From Nigrospora sphaerica (taxonomy: Eukaryota > Ascomycota > Sordariomycetes > Amphisphaeriales > Apiosporaceae): DNA of 64,000 bases. Shown piece by piece: positions 1 to 12,470 of the stretch. Under the pieces are notes generated by a model. It had not been told where the DNA came from and did not search any database. It saw nothing but the letters and a program-made list of their open reading frames with translations. The stretch covers positions 2,356,001-2,420,000 of the forward strand of contig JAGVVL010000002.1 of the NCBI GenBank assembly GCA_018287875.1, given 5' to 3'. Position numbers and translations under genes: made by a program. The stretch's first letter is position 1, and each line of letters opens with the position of its first letter.

Positions 1-712
1 CCAGGAGGTGAGGAGAGGGAGGGAGGAGAGGGGGAGAAGGCCGCAGTCGGAGAGAGACGGAGGAAGCGCAAGCTCGGCTGCAACCAGACTTGACGATGCC
101 GAAAACACCGGCTGATTGCCCGGCCGGTGGTAATTTTGTGAGCGGCTCCCGATCATGCGAACCATGAGAGGAGGGCGGGCCAGCGGCTGGGCGAGTTTTG
201 GCTTGGCGCTGGGGACCAAAGTCGGTCTTCCCATGGGCTCGGGAATGTAATCCCCGAGGGCCTCGACTGACCTCATCATGCTCGCTTGGTCTGAGTACTA
301 GCAAGCTAAGGAGGTACCTAAGGGTCAAGTATGGGATTGTGCTGCCAGCAGAGCGACAGACCCCGACTGACAGCTTTGCCGCCACTGGATGACAGGGCAA
401 AAAGCCCATCACGGATGGCGCGCCGTGGTGGGGGTCGCGAGGGAAGACCCTTGCATGGCCTCGCATGGCCTCGCATGGCCTCGCATGGCCTCGCGGCCTT
501 TGCAGCTTTTTGCGGACTGGCTATCGGCCGATGGCTGTCGCTTATCGCGCCACGCCAAGCCGTGGGCGCCGACGGACGGCGAGGGCATTCTGTGAAAATT
601 GTAGCAGCAGCAGCAGCAGCCGTCGTTGCAGCGCTTTCACCTTCCGGCGCGCCAACGCCGTTCCCGCCCCCGTCCCCGTCCGCACCTACACCGCATAACG
701 ACGACCGCCAGC
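1..712. other. Leader/intergenic region upstream of MSF1
   Basis: No gene could be supported here. It opens with a purine-rich stretch (1-70), has an AGGTACCTAA motif near 311-322, a 10-bp tandem repeat at 451-490 and a GCA run near 604-620. Open frames in it start at non-ATG codons or are low in complexity. It probably holds the promoter and 5' leader of the gene starting at 713. Confidence 0.6.
451..490. repeat. 10-bp tandem repeat, four units
   Basis: Four contiguous copies of a 10-base unit (TCGCATGGCC; the first copy starts TTG instead of TCG), lying about 220 bp upstream of the MSF1 start. Seen directly; function unknown. Confidence 0.85.
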
Positions 713-2323
713 ATGTGGGCATCGCGGTTCCGTCCAGCGCACCGGCGCCTGGCACGGGCAGCGCCGCGCCGCCTGGGCCTGGGCCTGGGCCTGGGGGGGC
801 GCCCATCGCCCATCGTGTCCGCCGTCTTCGGCCGTTGTTGGGCTTCTTCGTCGCCGGTGCCGCCGCCGCCAGGTGGGTAACTTGCTGCTTGCCTCTGCCG
901 CCGCCACCGCTGCTGCTGCTCCGGGAAGCCCCTGGGCATCATCTCTAATGGACGACAAGGCCCCAGTCCCTCCTCGCTCGCCCGTCCGGCCTCGAGCCGC
1001 ACCAGCGTCGAGATCAACGGCACCCAGTACCCCACCGATTCCTGGTGCAACTTGTCCGCAAACGTGATCGAAAAGACGCCCCGGCGCCTGCACCTGCAGA
1101 AGGACCACCCTCTCTACATCACGCGGCAGATTATCGAGTCGGTCTTCCCGGCGCCTACCTACAAGTACCACAACAACCTCGACCCCGTCGTCTCAACCTA
1201 CCAGAACTTCGACTCACTCGGCTTCGCCCCCGACCACCCGGGCCGCTCCCGGTCCGACACGTACTACATCAACGAGTCGACGCTGCTGCGCACCCACACC
1301 TCGGCGCACGAAGCCGACACCTTCCGCGCCAATCTCTCGCCGGGCTATCTCATCAGCGCCGACGTCTATCGCCGTGACGAGATCGACCAAAGCCACTACC
1401 CTGTTTTCCACCAGACCGAAGGCGCCCGCAGTTGGGACCGGGCTAGCGCGCCCAACGGGGACTTGGCCGCCGTCATCTGGTCGGACGTAGAAAAACTGCC
1501 GACGCACGGCGTCAAGGTCGAGGACCCCAACCCGCCCTTCCACGCCGGGCGCAACCCGCTGCAGTCCGACCACCACTCGGCCGCCGAGGCTGAGGCCATG
1601 GCCGCCCATCTGAAACGCAGTCTCGAGCTCATGGTCGTCGAGATCTTCACCCGGGCCCAGCGCGCCGCCAAGACGGCCGATCCGCACTTTGTCGACGAGC
1701 CCCTGCGCATGCGTTGGGTCGAGGCCTACTTTCCCTTTACCAGCCCCTCGTGGGAGCTCGAGGTCTTCTACGCTGGAGACTGGTTGGAGGTCCTGGGATG
1801 CGGCATCTCCCAGCAGGCCCTCTACATCAACGCGGGCGTGCCGAACCAGGTCGGCTGGGCCTTTGGCCTCGGCTTGGAACGCATCGCTATGCTGCTTTTC
1901 CAGATTCCCGATATCCGGCTCTTCTGGTCGCGCGATGCGCGCTTCCTGGACCAGTTCGTCGGCGTCTCGGATAACCTGGACTCGCTGAAGCGTTTCGTGC
2001 CCTTCTCCAAGCACCCGGCCTGCTACAAGGACATATCGTTCTGGCTCGGCGTCACGTCAGCGGCGGGCGGGAACACCAAGGCCAACAAGATTGACTTCCA
2101 CGAGAACGATGTTATGGAGATTGTGCGTGACGTCGCCGGCGACGTCGTCGAGGACGTCAAGCTGATCGACGAGTTCACCCACCCCAAGACGGGGCGCAAG
2201 AGCATGTGCTACCGCATCAACTACCGTAGCTTGGAGCGCACGCTTACCAACGCTGAAACCAACAAATTCCACGCTCAGGTCACGCAGGCCTTGGTGGATA
2301 AATTGGGCGTCGAACCTCGGTAG
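713..2323 (+). CDS. MSF1: Mitochondrial phenylalanyl-tRNA synthetase
   Basis: Charges mitochondrial tRNA-Phe in the matrix; this is the monomeric FARS2/Msf1 class II enzyme. Exons are 713-876 and 967-2323 (506 aa). The 90-bp intron runs from GTAACT to CCCCAG and keeps the frame. The ATG at 713 was chosen because it opens an Arg/Ala-rich, acid-poor leader (MWASRFRPAHRRLARAAPRR) typical of a mitochondrial targeting signal. The catalytic core shows the class II motif 2 region YPVFHQTEGA (about residue 199) and the motif 3 stretch FGLGLERIAM (about residue 353). A C-terminal anticodon-binding FDX-ACB domain starts at FSKHPACYKD and ends near the stop. Length is normal for fungal members once the leader is counted. 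Family assignment is secure; the exact start is inferred. Confidence 0.93.
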
Positions 2324-5300
2324 TACGGCCATACGGTTCGGGTGCGAAGCTCATCTGTACAATGAATACAAAGGTATCAACATTTCGGACCCGGCCTGGT
2401 TCCGGGATTCTTAGCACGGAGAACAGAGGCAGGTCCTTCATGCGGAAATGTAACTACCTCCTTGCATGTGTAAGTCGGGTTGCGTGCGGCTTCTGCCGAA
2501 CAAAGTAGGCTGCACAGCTTGGGTTGGCCGGCTGCATCGCCTCTACATTGATGCTTGGTGTAAGGCGTCGCGGTCGAAGGAACCAATGGGACAGTGCTCT
2601 CTGGCCCCTGAGAGAGGTTGGTAGTCCCAGCTCTACTCCGCGTATTGGGACGGCAATTGCCAAATGCGCGCATTCCGGCCCCATGAGAAAATACGTCTTG
2701 CATGACGGCCAGATTGTAGGCTGTTTTCGATGGTTTTTTCGTCTATTCGACGAGGCGGGCATAATCTCTGGTTCACCTGCGGATGCGCCACATCCCGGCT
2801 CAGGTTGTGCATCGCATCGCGTGGCATTTTAACTGCCCCTCCGGCTCCGCCCAGGACAGATTGCGGCGCACAACAATGCTACGCGTCCTGGTCAGCCCGG
2901 CGATCACGGGCCACCTCGTCGTCGTGGTTCTCAGAAAAGTCGCCGCAGTCGAGATGGACACGGCAAAATCAGTGTGGACGCCGAGAGGAGGGAAGTAGAT
3001 GAGAAGTAGTTACGTAGGAGTTGCGGAGGCGACACAGCCCGGGGTTACGTGCGTGAGGGGCAGGCGGCCTTACCATAACGCGCAACCCCTAACGACTTCG
3101 CCAGCGAGGCCGAGCCTCGTGGCCTAGTGTACATCTCATCTCAGGTAAGCAAGCCCGTTCAAGCGAGTCTCGTACGTCTCGGCGTGGAAGAGGCTGTTCA
3201 GCGGGGGAAGGGGGCGTAACGAGATTTCGCACGTGCTCCGCCGGCTGCCTCGGAGGGAGGGCGGAGCACGACTTGGTACCGGCGTCCGGGTAGGGCCATC
3301 CATTCCATCGCATCCCATGTCGCACGATGTTTTTTTTTCCTTTTGACCCCGTGCCAACCCCTCATGCCATGCCATCGCTCTTCCTACATAGGCTAGGTGG
3401 GAGGGACGCCGTGGGGTTATGGCATCTCGCCTCCCGCCGGCCTGGGGCTGAGTTGTCGTGCGGCCAGGATCATGCTCGCGACCGCCCGTGGCCGGGCTCG
3501 AAGAAGGGACATCCCGATGGACAACAGAGGCCCGGCTTGGTATCGCCTCGGCTTGGCTTCATGGCGGTGATGATGCGGGACTATGGCGGCGCCTCCGCCT
3601 CAGACTGGGAGGTTTGGTGGTGACGACAGGAGTCCGGGTCATATCCGATCCAGGCACGCCTAGTATGTTGTGGTAGTAAATTTGCGAGCCTAGCGAGGCT
3701 ATAGTAGCAGCCCGCTCAAAAAGAGAAAGCGCCATCTCCGGAGGCTCCCAGTCAGGAACCCAGCCACGCGGTGGTTTACACTTACAGGCAAACTACCGGC
3801 GGATTTTCCGTCGAGAAGTGACACATGGAGCGTCAAGACGATAAGCACGCCGGAGGCGGACCTAATGTGACCGGACTCCTGGATAGTGCCTTAGGCGGTG
3901 GAGGGGGTTTGAAGATGGAGAAGTTGTAGGTGGATTGGGTTTGGGCTTCCCATGCCGGACACTACCATGCATGCATGCTCCGAGATACCATAAGTTGCCG
4001 GATTAGGAAGGCAAGCATGAATGCGGTGGCTATGCAACATTCCAGCTCCTTACTTGCGCATCTTTTTTTTTTCCCTCAAGCGGTTCTTGGTACGCAGGTA
4101 TTTGCGCATATGCTTATCTTTGCGGAGAGCAGAGGGCAAAGGCAAAAAGGAGCGAAGCGAGGAGAAGAATGGCCCGATGACGTTCCGGACTGCGGGCTTT
4201 GTTTGGCCTCGACCAGCGCCACCTCGAGGACGCTGAGCTTCGCCATGATACGACGGGCGGAGAGAATTCGTCAGGCGGCAAAGCAGGCTGTGCCAGAGCA
4301 CTATCGCCACGGGCCGGGGTCGTATCGACTCTCACGAGGGCGGGCGGGCGTTTGAGCAAGCGGAAATGAGCCCGATCTTTTGACAGCCACCGTGGGGGCG
4401 TGTCCTCCGAACGAACCCAGCAACCACCCCGAACGCAGCGGCCGCATGGCACCCTGTTGTTGGCTTTCTTTCGGTTTTGTGCCTCTTCTCCGTATTGTCT
4501 ATCTGTCCGTCTCCATACCCGCTGCAATCGGGGGCGCCCAGCTTGCCCAGCTCGCCCAGGTCGGGATGGAGTAGGATGGCTAGATGGGAATCCATGTCCA
4601 TGCGGGCTCGGGATGCCCAGAGTCAGCCGGTTCGCCATGTCCTGCCCCTACGAATAGGCCTCAAGAGGGCCTGACATTGGATGAAGGCCGCCCGTGCGCC
4701 CGTGGTCGTGGACTTTTAGACTCGCTAGTCGGGTGGGGATGGGGATTTTTCCAGAGGTCGCCAGGTCGCCCATCGAGGCTGTGCAAAGTCTAGCTTGAGT
4801 CGCAGGCTCAACAGGCGCGATGTGATTCGCGCGCGCATGTTTCTGTTGAGAGTGACGCAGTTGGCAGTCGCGAACGCCCACAGTGGATGCTAGGAATGTT
4901 TCAATGCTCCAGGGCCGCCCGTGCAGCTCCAACGGACGGATCGGCCACCGTGTCTGTCGAAACGCCATGTTTCCGATGCGAGGCTGGCACGCGTACCTAT
5001 CTCGTGTGGGATGCTGAGCCTGCCACCCCGACGCACCTCTTCGGATGCCAGATGCGAAAGGAGAGTCTGCGTGGATACCCAGAGATACAGAGTACCTGTG
5101 CTGAGAACCCGTCCCATTCATGCGATGCGAATCCGGCCGAGGGCAGCCGTGCGTCGCGGTGCATCCGGGCAATGCTCATGAATGCCGTTCCGCAGGTACT
5201 TACGGCCAACATTTGGAGCCCTAGGCAAAAACTAGGTAGGTGCCTACCTCCCGCCTCTTTTACTTAAGCGATAAAGCCGTGCGCCGACCACGCACGAATG

Positions 5301-6882
5301 GGCGATGGCGAGATTGTCATGGCAACCTTGGGACGGCGGCCAAGGAGCCGAGCACATTCTCAGAGTGCCACAGAAGTCGGAGTCAGACTTCTGCTGCGCC
5401 TTCACTGGTGGCAACCTTGGGGGTTGGACTGGGACCAGGGCTTTGCGGCGAAGAAGAAACAGGCGGAAACGGAAATCGCGGAGACCAGCTTACAAGCGAG
5501 CGAGCGCGGATGCGAAAGAGAGCCGGTTGGAAACCTCCTTAGCCTATCCCATCATGCACCGCTGATCGACGACCAAGGTCAGAGGGCCCCCGTTCATACG
5601 GTTTCGGATGGGGACAAACCTGTCTCTCTCTTTCTTTCTCCCTCTCTCACTCAGGATGTACACAGTAGTTGGCGCGTCAATGGCGGCGGCGCCAGCGGAT
5701 GGGCGGGAATGGGCCTTCGAAAGGCCATGCTGCCCCATCTATCCATCGCCATTCGCCGAAGCAAGTAACCAATGTTCTTTTTGCCGCTCTGTTTAGCGCT
5801 TGATTCCGCGCGTTGCAGCAGCGCTTCTAGGTGGTTGTCAACCCCCCGCAGGACCACCGTGGTCGGTCGGTGTAGTGGTGGGATCAGGGCCCATCTCATC
5901 CCCTCCCTTCCCGTGTCAGTCGCTCGCTCGCTCCCCTGACCGCAGGATGCATACATGATGTACATGGGTGTACACGGGGCTAGGAACCACTGCTCGGGGC
6001 GTGTGCTGCGGCTGTTCGTCCCTCCCACGGCCGGCGTGAATAACGGCGTGCCTGCTTCGTGATACCCCCCGAACAGGCCGCGCGGGCACAGGACGGGCTG
6101 GTCTGATGACGCCGGATCCCCTTCCTTCCCCTCCCCCGGGGCTGCGCGGGCTGCCCTGCCCGGGTCCCCTCACAGCCTCCCCCTGTAAACAGATGGTGCT
6201 GGAGGCAGCTCCGGACCCGTGAAAACAAAGCCAGGTCACGACGAAAGCCAAGCCTCTTGGATTAAGCAGACGGAGCGTGGGGTTAATGGGCGGCCCAGCG
6301 CCAAGATGCCGGCCCATAGAATGCAGGTTGATCCTAGCTGCACTGCACTGCACTGGCCGGCTGGGTGATAGACTTGATGGGGTTACCCTGGAGGTTGGTA
6401 AGCTCCCAGTGGATGAATGGCTGATAGGCTCCCATAGCCTGGAGGCAGCGCAAACCCGCTGGTACCGTTAGGTACCCTAGTTAGCAGTTCCGCCTACGTA
6501 GCACTACGTACACCCACACCCCTGCCCGCCGGCTGCGTCAAGAGGTTGTTTCAATTTCCTCCATCCAGCTCTGCCACCACCACTTGCACTGCACCCATTT
6601 GCCATTTGCCTCCGGCCCCCGAATACATATGTATGCGTGACGCCGGCCGCCTTTCAGCAACCTCTCGTTCTCTTTCCAGACCACGCAAAACAATCTCACA
6701 GTCCAGTCACCTACTGGTAACCTCCCGCCACCTCATTCCTCTACTACGGCATCTTAGTTCCTTGCCATTCTTTATCCCCCCCTTGTCCGGTTTTGGCCTG
6801 TCCTGACGCCCGCCGGTCACGACTTGTTCCTCGTCGCACTTCCCACTCTCTACCTACGCCACCCATACTTCCCCCGGTCGCC
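2324..6882. other. 4.5-kb intergenic region
   Basis: No gene recognised on either strand. Open frames up to about 174 codons occur (for example near 4114-4638 and 4648-5172, both minus) but they read as low-complexity Arg/Pro/Ser-rich text typical of GC-rich noncoding DNA and join to nothing by plausible introns. AGGTAGGTGCCTACC and GGTACCGTTAGGTACC motifs sit near 5233-5248 and 6461-6476. The right end is the pyrimidine-rich leader of the calcipressin gene. Confidence 0.55.
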
Positions 6883-7659
6883 ATGTCGACATCACCGAAC
6901 ATGCTGCCTCTGCGGCCCTCGTCGTCGCGCAAGTCGTCGCGCTCCGCCTCGCTCAAGCTGGACCTCTCCAGCCTGCCGCCGTTGACGCAGCCCACCCCGC
7001 CGACCAACACGCTGCTCTTCACCAACCTCCAGGACCTCGATATCTTCCGCCCGGAAAACCTCCAGACCATCCGTGACCTGATCTCGGCCACCGCTCCGAT
7101 ATGCTCTTGGTCGCCTCTGAAGTCGTTCCGCCGCATCGTCGTGTCCTTCGCCGACGAGCAGGCTGCCATCAAGGTGCGCTCGGTTTGGGATGGCGAGGCC
7201 GTTTTGGGCGAGCGGTGCCGCGTCTACTTCGGCCAGCACACGCCTCTGCAGATAAACGAGAAGCACCTGGCGCTGCCCGATGCCGGCAAGCTTTTCTTCA
7301 TCAGCCCCCCGCCCTCGCCACCCCACGGCTGGCAGCAGACGCTGGAAGACGCCCCCAACAAGATGGTGCACGCCGAGGACCTGGCTTCAGCCCTGCAGAA
7401 ATTACACCACCCCGCTCCCGCCCAAGCCGAGTCGCCCATCTCGCCCGTCGACGCTGGCTCGGCCCGAACCCGCAGCCGTAGCAGCACCCTGATCTTCCAG
7501 CCCCAGGAGAGCGTCGCCGGCAGCCCCGCTCTGCCGTGCATCGCTGTCGACGATATGACGGACTCTGCCGACGACCTGGCATCCAGCCCCATGGCCATTG
7601 ACAAACCCATCATGGCCCACACCGCCCGGCCCCCCGTCGAGCTGATGGACCTTGAGTAA
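6883..7659 (+). CDS. RCN1: Calcipressin (calcineurin regulator, RCAN family)
   Basis: Calcipressins bind and modulate the Ca2+/calmodulin phosphatase calcineurin. This is a single-exon gene of 258 aa, starting at the ATG in GTCGCCATGTCG. After a Ser/Arg-rich head (residues 1-40) comes an RRM-like fold, from NTLLFTNLQDLDIF to the RCRVYFGQHTPL strand. The family signature follows at about residues 132-151: LPDAGKLFFISPPPSPPHGW, which carries the FLISPPxSPP motif that is phosphorylated in yeast and animal homologues. A C-terminal PALPCIAVDD segment resembles the PxIxIT-like calcineurin-docking site, and the protein ends in an acidic tail. Family membership is clear; the docking assignment is inference. 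Confidence 0.92.
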   Translation: MSTSPNMLPLRPSSSRKSSRSASLKLDLSSLPPLTQPTPPTNTLLFTNLQDLDIFRPENLQTIRDLISATAPICSWSPLKSFRRIVVSFADEQAAIKVRSVWDGEAVLGERCRVYFGQHTPLQINEKHLALPDAGKLFFISPPPSPPHGWQQTLEDAPNKMVHAEDLASALQKLHHPAPAQAESPISPVDAGSARTRSRSSTLIFQPQESVAGSPALPCIAVDDMTDSADDLASSPMAIDKPIMAHTARPPVELMDLE

Positions 7660-8035
7660 CATCACCAAATCGTGCTTTCATTTTCACGCGGGACTGCATT
7701 ATAGGAAACTCGTTGAGGCGTTACTAGGCGGGGCGGTGGCGCAGGTTCAGGATGTTCGCCATCGTTTTCAGGGACACGAGCTGTCTCGTATTGGGTTTAA
7801 GCATCAGCATCGACCAAAGGTTACAGCAGGACAGAGATGCTCAATGAGGCAGGGGAAAGCGCGCCCGCCCTCTATTTCGAGCGCTACTTTTGAGGCGTTA
7901 CATGGAACGCGGTTGGACTGGCCGAGGGTTAAACTGTAGTGTACGATACCCACGATGGAGAATACCTCCCATCGAAAACAGTTAGACAAACTCTTTTCTC
8001 AACACATGCCCGGAGTTCTTGGTATCCCGTGTGTC

Positions 8036-8066
<31 letters not shown>

Positions 8067-8344
8067 AACCAGTTCACGTTTTCAAATGGCTGCATGCGAC
8101 GAATATGGGTTGCTTCCTCACGGCGGTCATATATGAACCCTCATCACAGCGTTGGCAAGATCGCGGGACATGATACCGGCTCATGCTAGCAAAACTACTT
8201 CATGGATGCCAGGTGGCAGGGGCCTCGTGGAAACATCCCTGGTTACACAGGACGGATCCATCCGAGCATACAAAGAGCACATACGTACATTGCCCCCTCG
8301 GCCCCTGCCCGGAACTTCCATGCCGCGAGAAACCACCATAGCCG
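7660..8344. other. Convergent 3' intergenic region
   Basis: Separates the 3' ends of the calcipressin gene and the mpaB-like gene. It contains a C22-A12 homopolymer pair at 8035-8068 and no supportable gene. Confidence 0.6.
8035..8068. repeat. Homopolymer pair C(22)A(12)
   Basis: Twenty-two consecutive C bases followed directly by twelve A bases, in the 3' intergenic space of the calcipressin gene. The exact length is likely to vary or be misread. Confidence 0.9.
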
Positions 8345-10230
8345 TCACCACGGGCTTCCCCTTTCCCTAGCCGCCGTGGAACCCGCGCCCGTCAAGGCGC
8401 CGAGGGCGGCCCGCACCAAGAACAAAGCTACGGCGCCGTATAAGACAAGCACGACTAGGCAAGTACGCTCAATGCCGCCGTAGAGGGCGCCTGACGTCCG
8501 AGCGCCGTCTGGCACCGGCTCCCCGGCCGGGGTGTCCAGGCTCGCCAGGGCCGGGATCCACTTGAAGTAAAAGCGGGCTCTGTAGCCCAGAGCGCCCTTG
8601 GATTTGTCGTCGACGAGGATCTTGTAGAGGCCGTTGCGGGTGACCTATCGGTAGGGTGTAACACTTGGTCAGTCATCAGCGCGGTTTAAGCATGTAGGCA
8701 AGGGAGGGAGGGAACAAAAAACAAGTAGTGGCAGGGGTGAAGCCGAAAACACCAGCCGGAGGCGGGCACCCATGGGGTGGGGCCCGCCGCTGTTTTCCTT
8801 TTCTCTTCCTTCTCTTTTCGGCCCCAGGTGCTATCCATGGATGCCGGGTTGACGTCCACCCGCCGCGTGAGAGGGGTGGGCGGATGCTTCACGTGTGTAG
8901 CAGGAAGGGCAAGTTTCAGGCGGCGATCGACAAGCCCCGCGGCCGCGCGCTCAGCTCGTTTCGGCCGCGGCAGAGTTGGGAGTCTGGGAAGACGCGAGGG
9001 ATGATGGAAAACGGACACACCTTGATGTTCCGCCTGTCCAGATACGGAATGCTGCGGGTGATGTACCCGGACGTCATGAACAGTAAACACAGGCCCAGGA
9101 CCAGGCTGCGGTGGTACAGGCTGGGCTCGGGAATGCGCAACTCGCGGCACAACTGCCGGCCGTTCAGCCAGTAGGCCTGGGCGGCCATGAAGCCCCGCGA
9201 GGCGTACACCGGTCGGGTCCCCTCGAGGCCCAGGATGATGTTGTTGGCGAGCACGCCTGACTTGGGCGAGGGCGCGATCTCCGAGGCCAGGAGCGACTCC
9301 ATCATGGCCGTGGCCGTCTCGGGCCGGGCGAGCCAGCCGTGCGGTGTGCCCATCAGATGCGCCACCCAGCGCCAGAGCGCCAGGTAGTCGCGGACCTCCT
9401 GCCGGCGCAGCCAGATGCCCTGCCGGGCGAGCCCCAGCCACACGGGCGTCGCCGAGAAGGTGTTCATGGTACCGATGCAGTCGAGGTCGTTGATGGGCAC
9501 GCCGTGCTTGCCCGTGTCGTAGTACCCGGGGTCGGCGGCGGCCAGCGCGGCGATGCGCTGGCGGACCGAGGCGTGCAAGAGCCGGACCCGGACCGAGGCC
9601 TCCCACCCGTGACCCCCGGGTTGTACGGCGTGGATTCCGTCGTGCACGCCCAGGGTGTGCTGGGTGGTTTCGAGCAGACGTCGCCTAACTACGGTTGCAT
9701 TGAAGCCTCCGGTGCGAGCGAGAGTCTCAACGGGTCGGCTGGCGCCCATGCCGCCGAGTAGTGACATAAATGTCAACTAGGGAAAATAACGTGAGTATTG
9801 CAGGCGACGTGGAGAAATCCCCAGGAGACCCCGGACTCACAGCTGTTAAGGAAGCACCCGCGTACCTCCAGAATACATCCTGGCCTCTTGCTATCTGCTC
9901 CCAATCTACCCACTCTGGTACGGAGTTAACCTCGTTCCATAACCTCCCGGCCTTCTCGTCCGTCTCGGCGTTCTGTTGAAGCAGTCGGAACAGGTCCCGA
10001 TGTTTCGTCTGTTGCTTCCGCTCGGGTGTCTCCTGGGCGCCCTTGTGAGCACTGCACGGGGAAACGGGCGGATCGATTTCATCGAGCCGGGCTACAGCGT
10101 CTGATGCCAGTGTGTCATAGGTGTAGATCAAGGGATGCAATTGGTCGGCCGTATGGTGGTCGGGCGTCCACCGAAAGCTATAGCCGTAGACGTTTCGGTT
10201 GTCCGGAGTGGGAACAGGTGAAGAAGTCAT
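8345..10230 (-). CDS. mpaB/DUF2236 (rubber-oxygenase-like) protein with C-terminal membrane segment
   Basis: Three exons on the minus strand: 10230-9841, 9776-9021 and 8644-8345, about 481 aa. Intron 1 (64 bp) runs GTGAGT to CCCTAG with a CTCAC branch site. Intron 2 (376 bp) runs GTGTGT to GATAG and is long for this window. Domain start is marked by RGQDVFWRYAGASLTA (about residue 115), joined by splicing to MSLLGGMGASRPVETLARTGGF-type sequence. The middle holds the family's GVPINDLDCIGTMNTFSATP block and WRWVAHLMGTP. The last exon adds a hydrophobic helix (LVVLVLYGAVALFLVRAALG) near the C terminus. DUF2236 includes latex-clearing oxygenases and the ER-bound MpaB; many are haem proteins. The substrate here is unknown. 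The first two exons are secure; the join to the last exon is inferred from phase and fit. Confidence 0.8.
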
Positions 10231-11405
10231 GACGAGTTGTCCTTCCGAGCATGTATCACTACAGGGCAATGGGTCTGGTTGGTCTTCACACAGCTAGAAG
10301 GGTGTCTTTCTTTGCAACATCAGGGTACGAGGTGGAGGGCCACGATCCGTGATGCAATGAAAGGGTGGCCCGACTCGAACGAGCTGGGGACATCTTGGAA
10401 TGTAAAACGTGCATGTCAAGTATACGGCTCAACAACGCCCGGTTCGATATGCTGGTCAATAGCTACGACCCAAGTTCCGTGGGAAGAGTACGGCGAATCA
10501 GGTATCAGGATGCGGGAAGGGAGTCTCGTGGTGCTGCTTTGCGGGCACACTCGTTGGAAATGTGCCCCCTAGTAGCTAGTCGGTGTGCGTGTCGAGTTTG
10601 CCAAAGGCGGCAACCAGATCGTTTGACTACGTCCAGTTGGTTCGAGACCTGCCGCTTGAAGATACAACATACCGAGGCAGGGACTTCGCCCTCCCAGCAA
10701 GCGGAGGGGGGAGCGGTCACCTGGCGAGCCCTGGAGGACCTGATCGGGCGGGTGCTTCCCAGAACCCCTCACGTAGCCCGTAGATCGAAACCCCGCCCCC
10801 AGCTCATGGACATGATTCATCAGGTCGGAACGCAGATGCACGTAGACGGGAAGCATCCATCCAACCGGTTGGAGGATGTCCGGCTCCGGACAGGCCGGGT
10901 CCAGTTAGCAGCGCCGGGAGGCGGTCCCCGCGGGTAAGGGGCCTGGGGCCAACGTGTATCATAGATTGATATTGCATTTATCCAAGCAGAAAGCTGCCCC
11001 AGGACAACCCAGGGCTCATAGTTTCCAGAGCGAGAGGTACGGAGTACCTGTTCCTTACCCAGTTCCCACTTTTGTTTCTGCCCCGGCATCCTGGAGTACG
11101 CTGGAGGGTTCCCCCAATGAGGGGCTCAACATGGAGGGTGGGGACGATAATCGATAAACGAACATACCAGGGTACCCAACGTCCCCATCCTTGCGCGCGG
11201 GAGCGGCGGGGGGATGGACGGAAATTTTGGGCGTGCCACCCATGAAGCAAACAAAAACTTCAGCGTTGGGGACTTTTTAACGTTCTTATCTGCTATCGAA
11301 GCGCATACATCTCTCTTTTTTGGACACCAGCTCCCGGAACCCATAACAAGACTCAACCACCCCCCTCGCGCCCCCCTCCGCCGTTAACGGCCGCCTGACA
11401 TTGTC
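10231..11405. other. Divergent intergenic region (mpaB-like / RRG9)
   Basis: Lies between divergent gene starts. Open frames of up to 190 codons (10365-10937, plus) show no domain, no credible splice partners and arbitrary composition. Presumed to be promoters and leaders. Confidence 0.55.
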
Positions 11406-12470
11406 ATGATGTGCTCTTGTCGATCTGCGTCTCTGCGCATCTTCGTCCAGAGCCTGACGCCGGTTAGATTACCTGCCGCCGCCGCCGCCCCCCGCCCACG
11501 GGTACCGCGTTGCAATGCGACAGCACTGTTGCCCGTGTCCCGCCACCATGCTTCAATGAAATCATTTACTTCTTCCTCGGCAGCCTATCACCCAAGACAA
11601 AGGCCGCACGCTGGCTCGCAAGCATCATCCTCTTCAGCCCCAGTGGAAGGCCAGTCGCAGCCCATTTCGGATCCTGTCGTACCCGACAATATTACCCATG
11701 CCCGCAAGCCTGCCAACGCGGCCGACAATGCCTTCAGCCTTCCGACCGTCAACCTGGAGGAAGCGAAAGAATCCGGCTCGATATTCGAACTCTCCCCAGA
11801 TGCAGTGGAAAAACTGGCTGCCACGCTGAGGCGAATTCCTCCTGAGAGTACACTCTTCGATGAAGCATCCGACCTCGATTCAACCGGAGACACTGAAACG
11901 AGATCTAAACCGCCACTGGGAGGTCCCAGTCGACTCAAGAGGAGCAAGATCATGCCACCCAGTCCGATGGACCCAAGGCAAACCCCTTTCCAGCCGAAGA
12001 AAGAGCACTGGCAGATCCAACGAGAAGCCCTCAAGGCCAAATTCCCCGAGGGTTGGGCCCCGCGTAAGCGCTTGTCGCCCGATGCGTTGGAAGGCATACG
12101 GGCTCTGCACAAGCAGTATCCCAAGGAGTTTACCACTTCTGTTTTGGCCCAGCAGTTTGCCGTCTCGCCCGAGGCGATTCGACGCATATTAAGGGCCAAA
12201 TGGACGCCAAATGCCGAAGAGGAGCAGGATCGTGAGGAGCGTTGGTTCAAGCGCGGCAAGGCCATTTGGTCCAATTTGGCCGAGCTTGGCATGAAGCCTC
12301 CTAAGAAATGGAGACAAGAGGGGGTGGTGCGGGATGCGCGGTGGAATCAGAAGAGAGGTCCACGGGAACATTATCCCTACGTGCCGCGCTGGAGGGACGC
12401 TGAGGCCCAGGAGGAGCACGAGAAGGGACGAGAGGCTTCATTGCGCAAACTTGGCGAGGACCTGCTCTGA
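11406..12470 (+). CDS. RRG9: Required for respiratory growth protein 9, mitochondrial
   Basis: Single-exon gene of 354 aa beginning with two consecutive ATG codons. The N terminus is Arg/Ser/Ala-rich with almost no acids and fits a mitochondrial targeting sequence. A low-complexity middle region is followed by the conserved Rrg9/neugrin block: [20 protein letters not shown], then [33 protein letters not shown] and a basic tail. In yeast Rrg9 is needed for respiratory growth and mtDNA maintenance, and the related animal protein neugrin takes part in mitochondrial rRNA metabolism. The [14 protein letters not shown] part looks like a helix-turn-helix-type nucleic-acid contact. Family assignment is confident; molecular role is by homology only. 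Confidence 0.9.
   Translation: MMCSCRSASLRIFVQSLTPVRLPAAAAAPRPRVPRCNATALLPVSRHHASMKSFTSSSAAYHPRQRPHAGSQASSSSAPVEGQSQPISDPVVPDNITHARKPANAADNAFSLPTVNLEEAKESGSIFELSPDAVEKLAATLRRIPPESTLFDEASDLDSTGDTETRSKPPLGGPSRLKRSKIMPPSPMDPRQTPFQPKKEHWQIQREALKAKFPEGWAPRKRLSPDALEGIRALHKQYPKEFTTSVLAQQFAVSPEAIRRILRAKWTPNAEEEQDREERWFKRGKAIWSNLAELGMKPPKKWRQEGVVRDARWNQKRGPREHYPYVPRWRDAEAQEEHEKGREASLRKLGEDLL

Noticed and set aside
4114..5172. Two 174-codon minus-strand frames in the first large intergenic region
   Set aside because: Arg/Pro/Ser-rich, no domain, no splice partners; typical of chance frames in GC-rich DNA.
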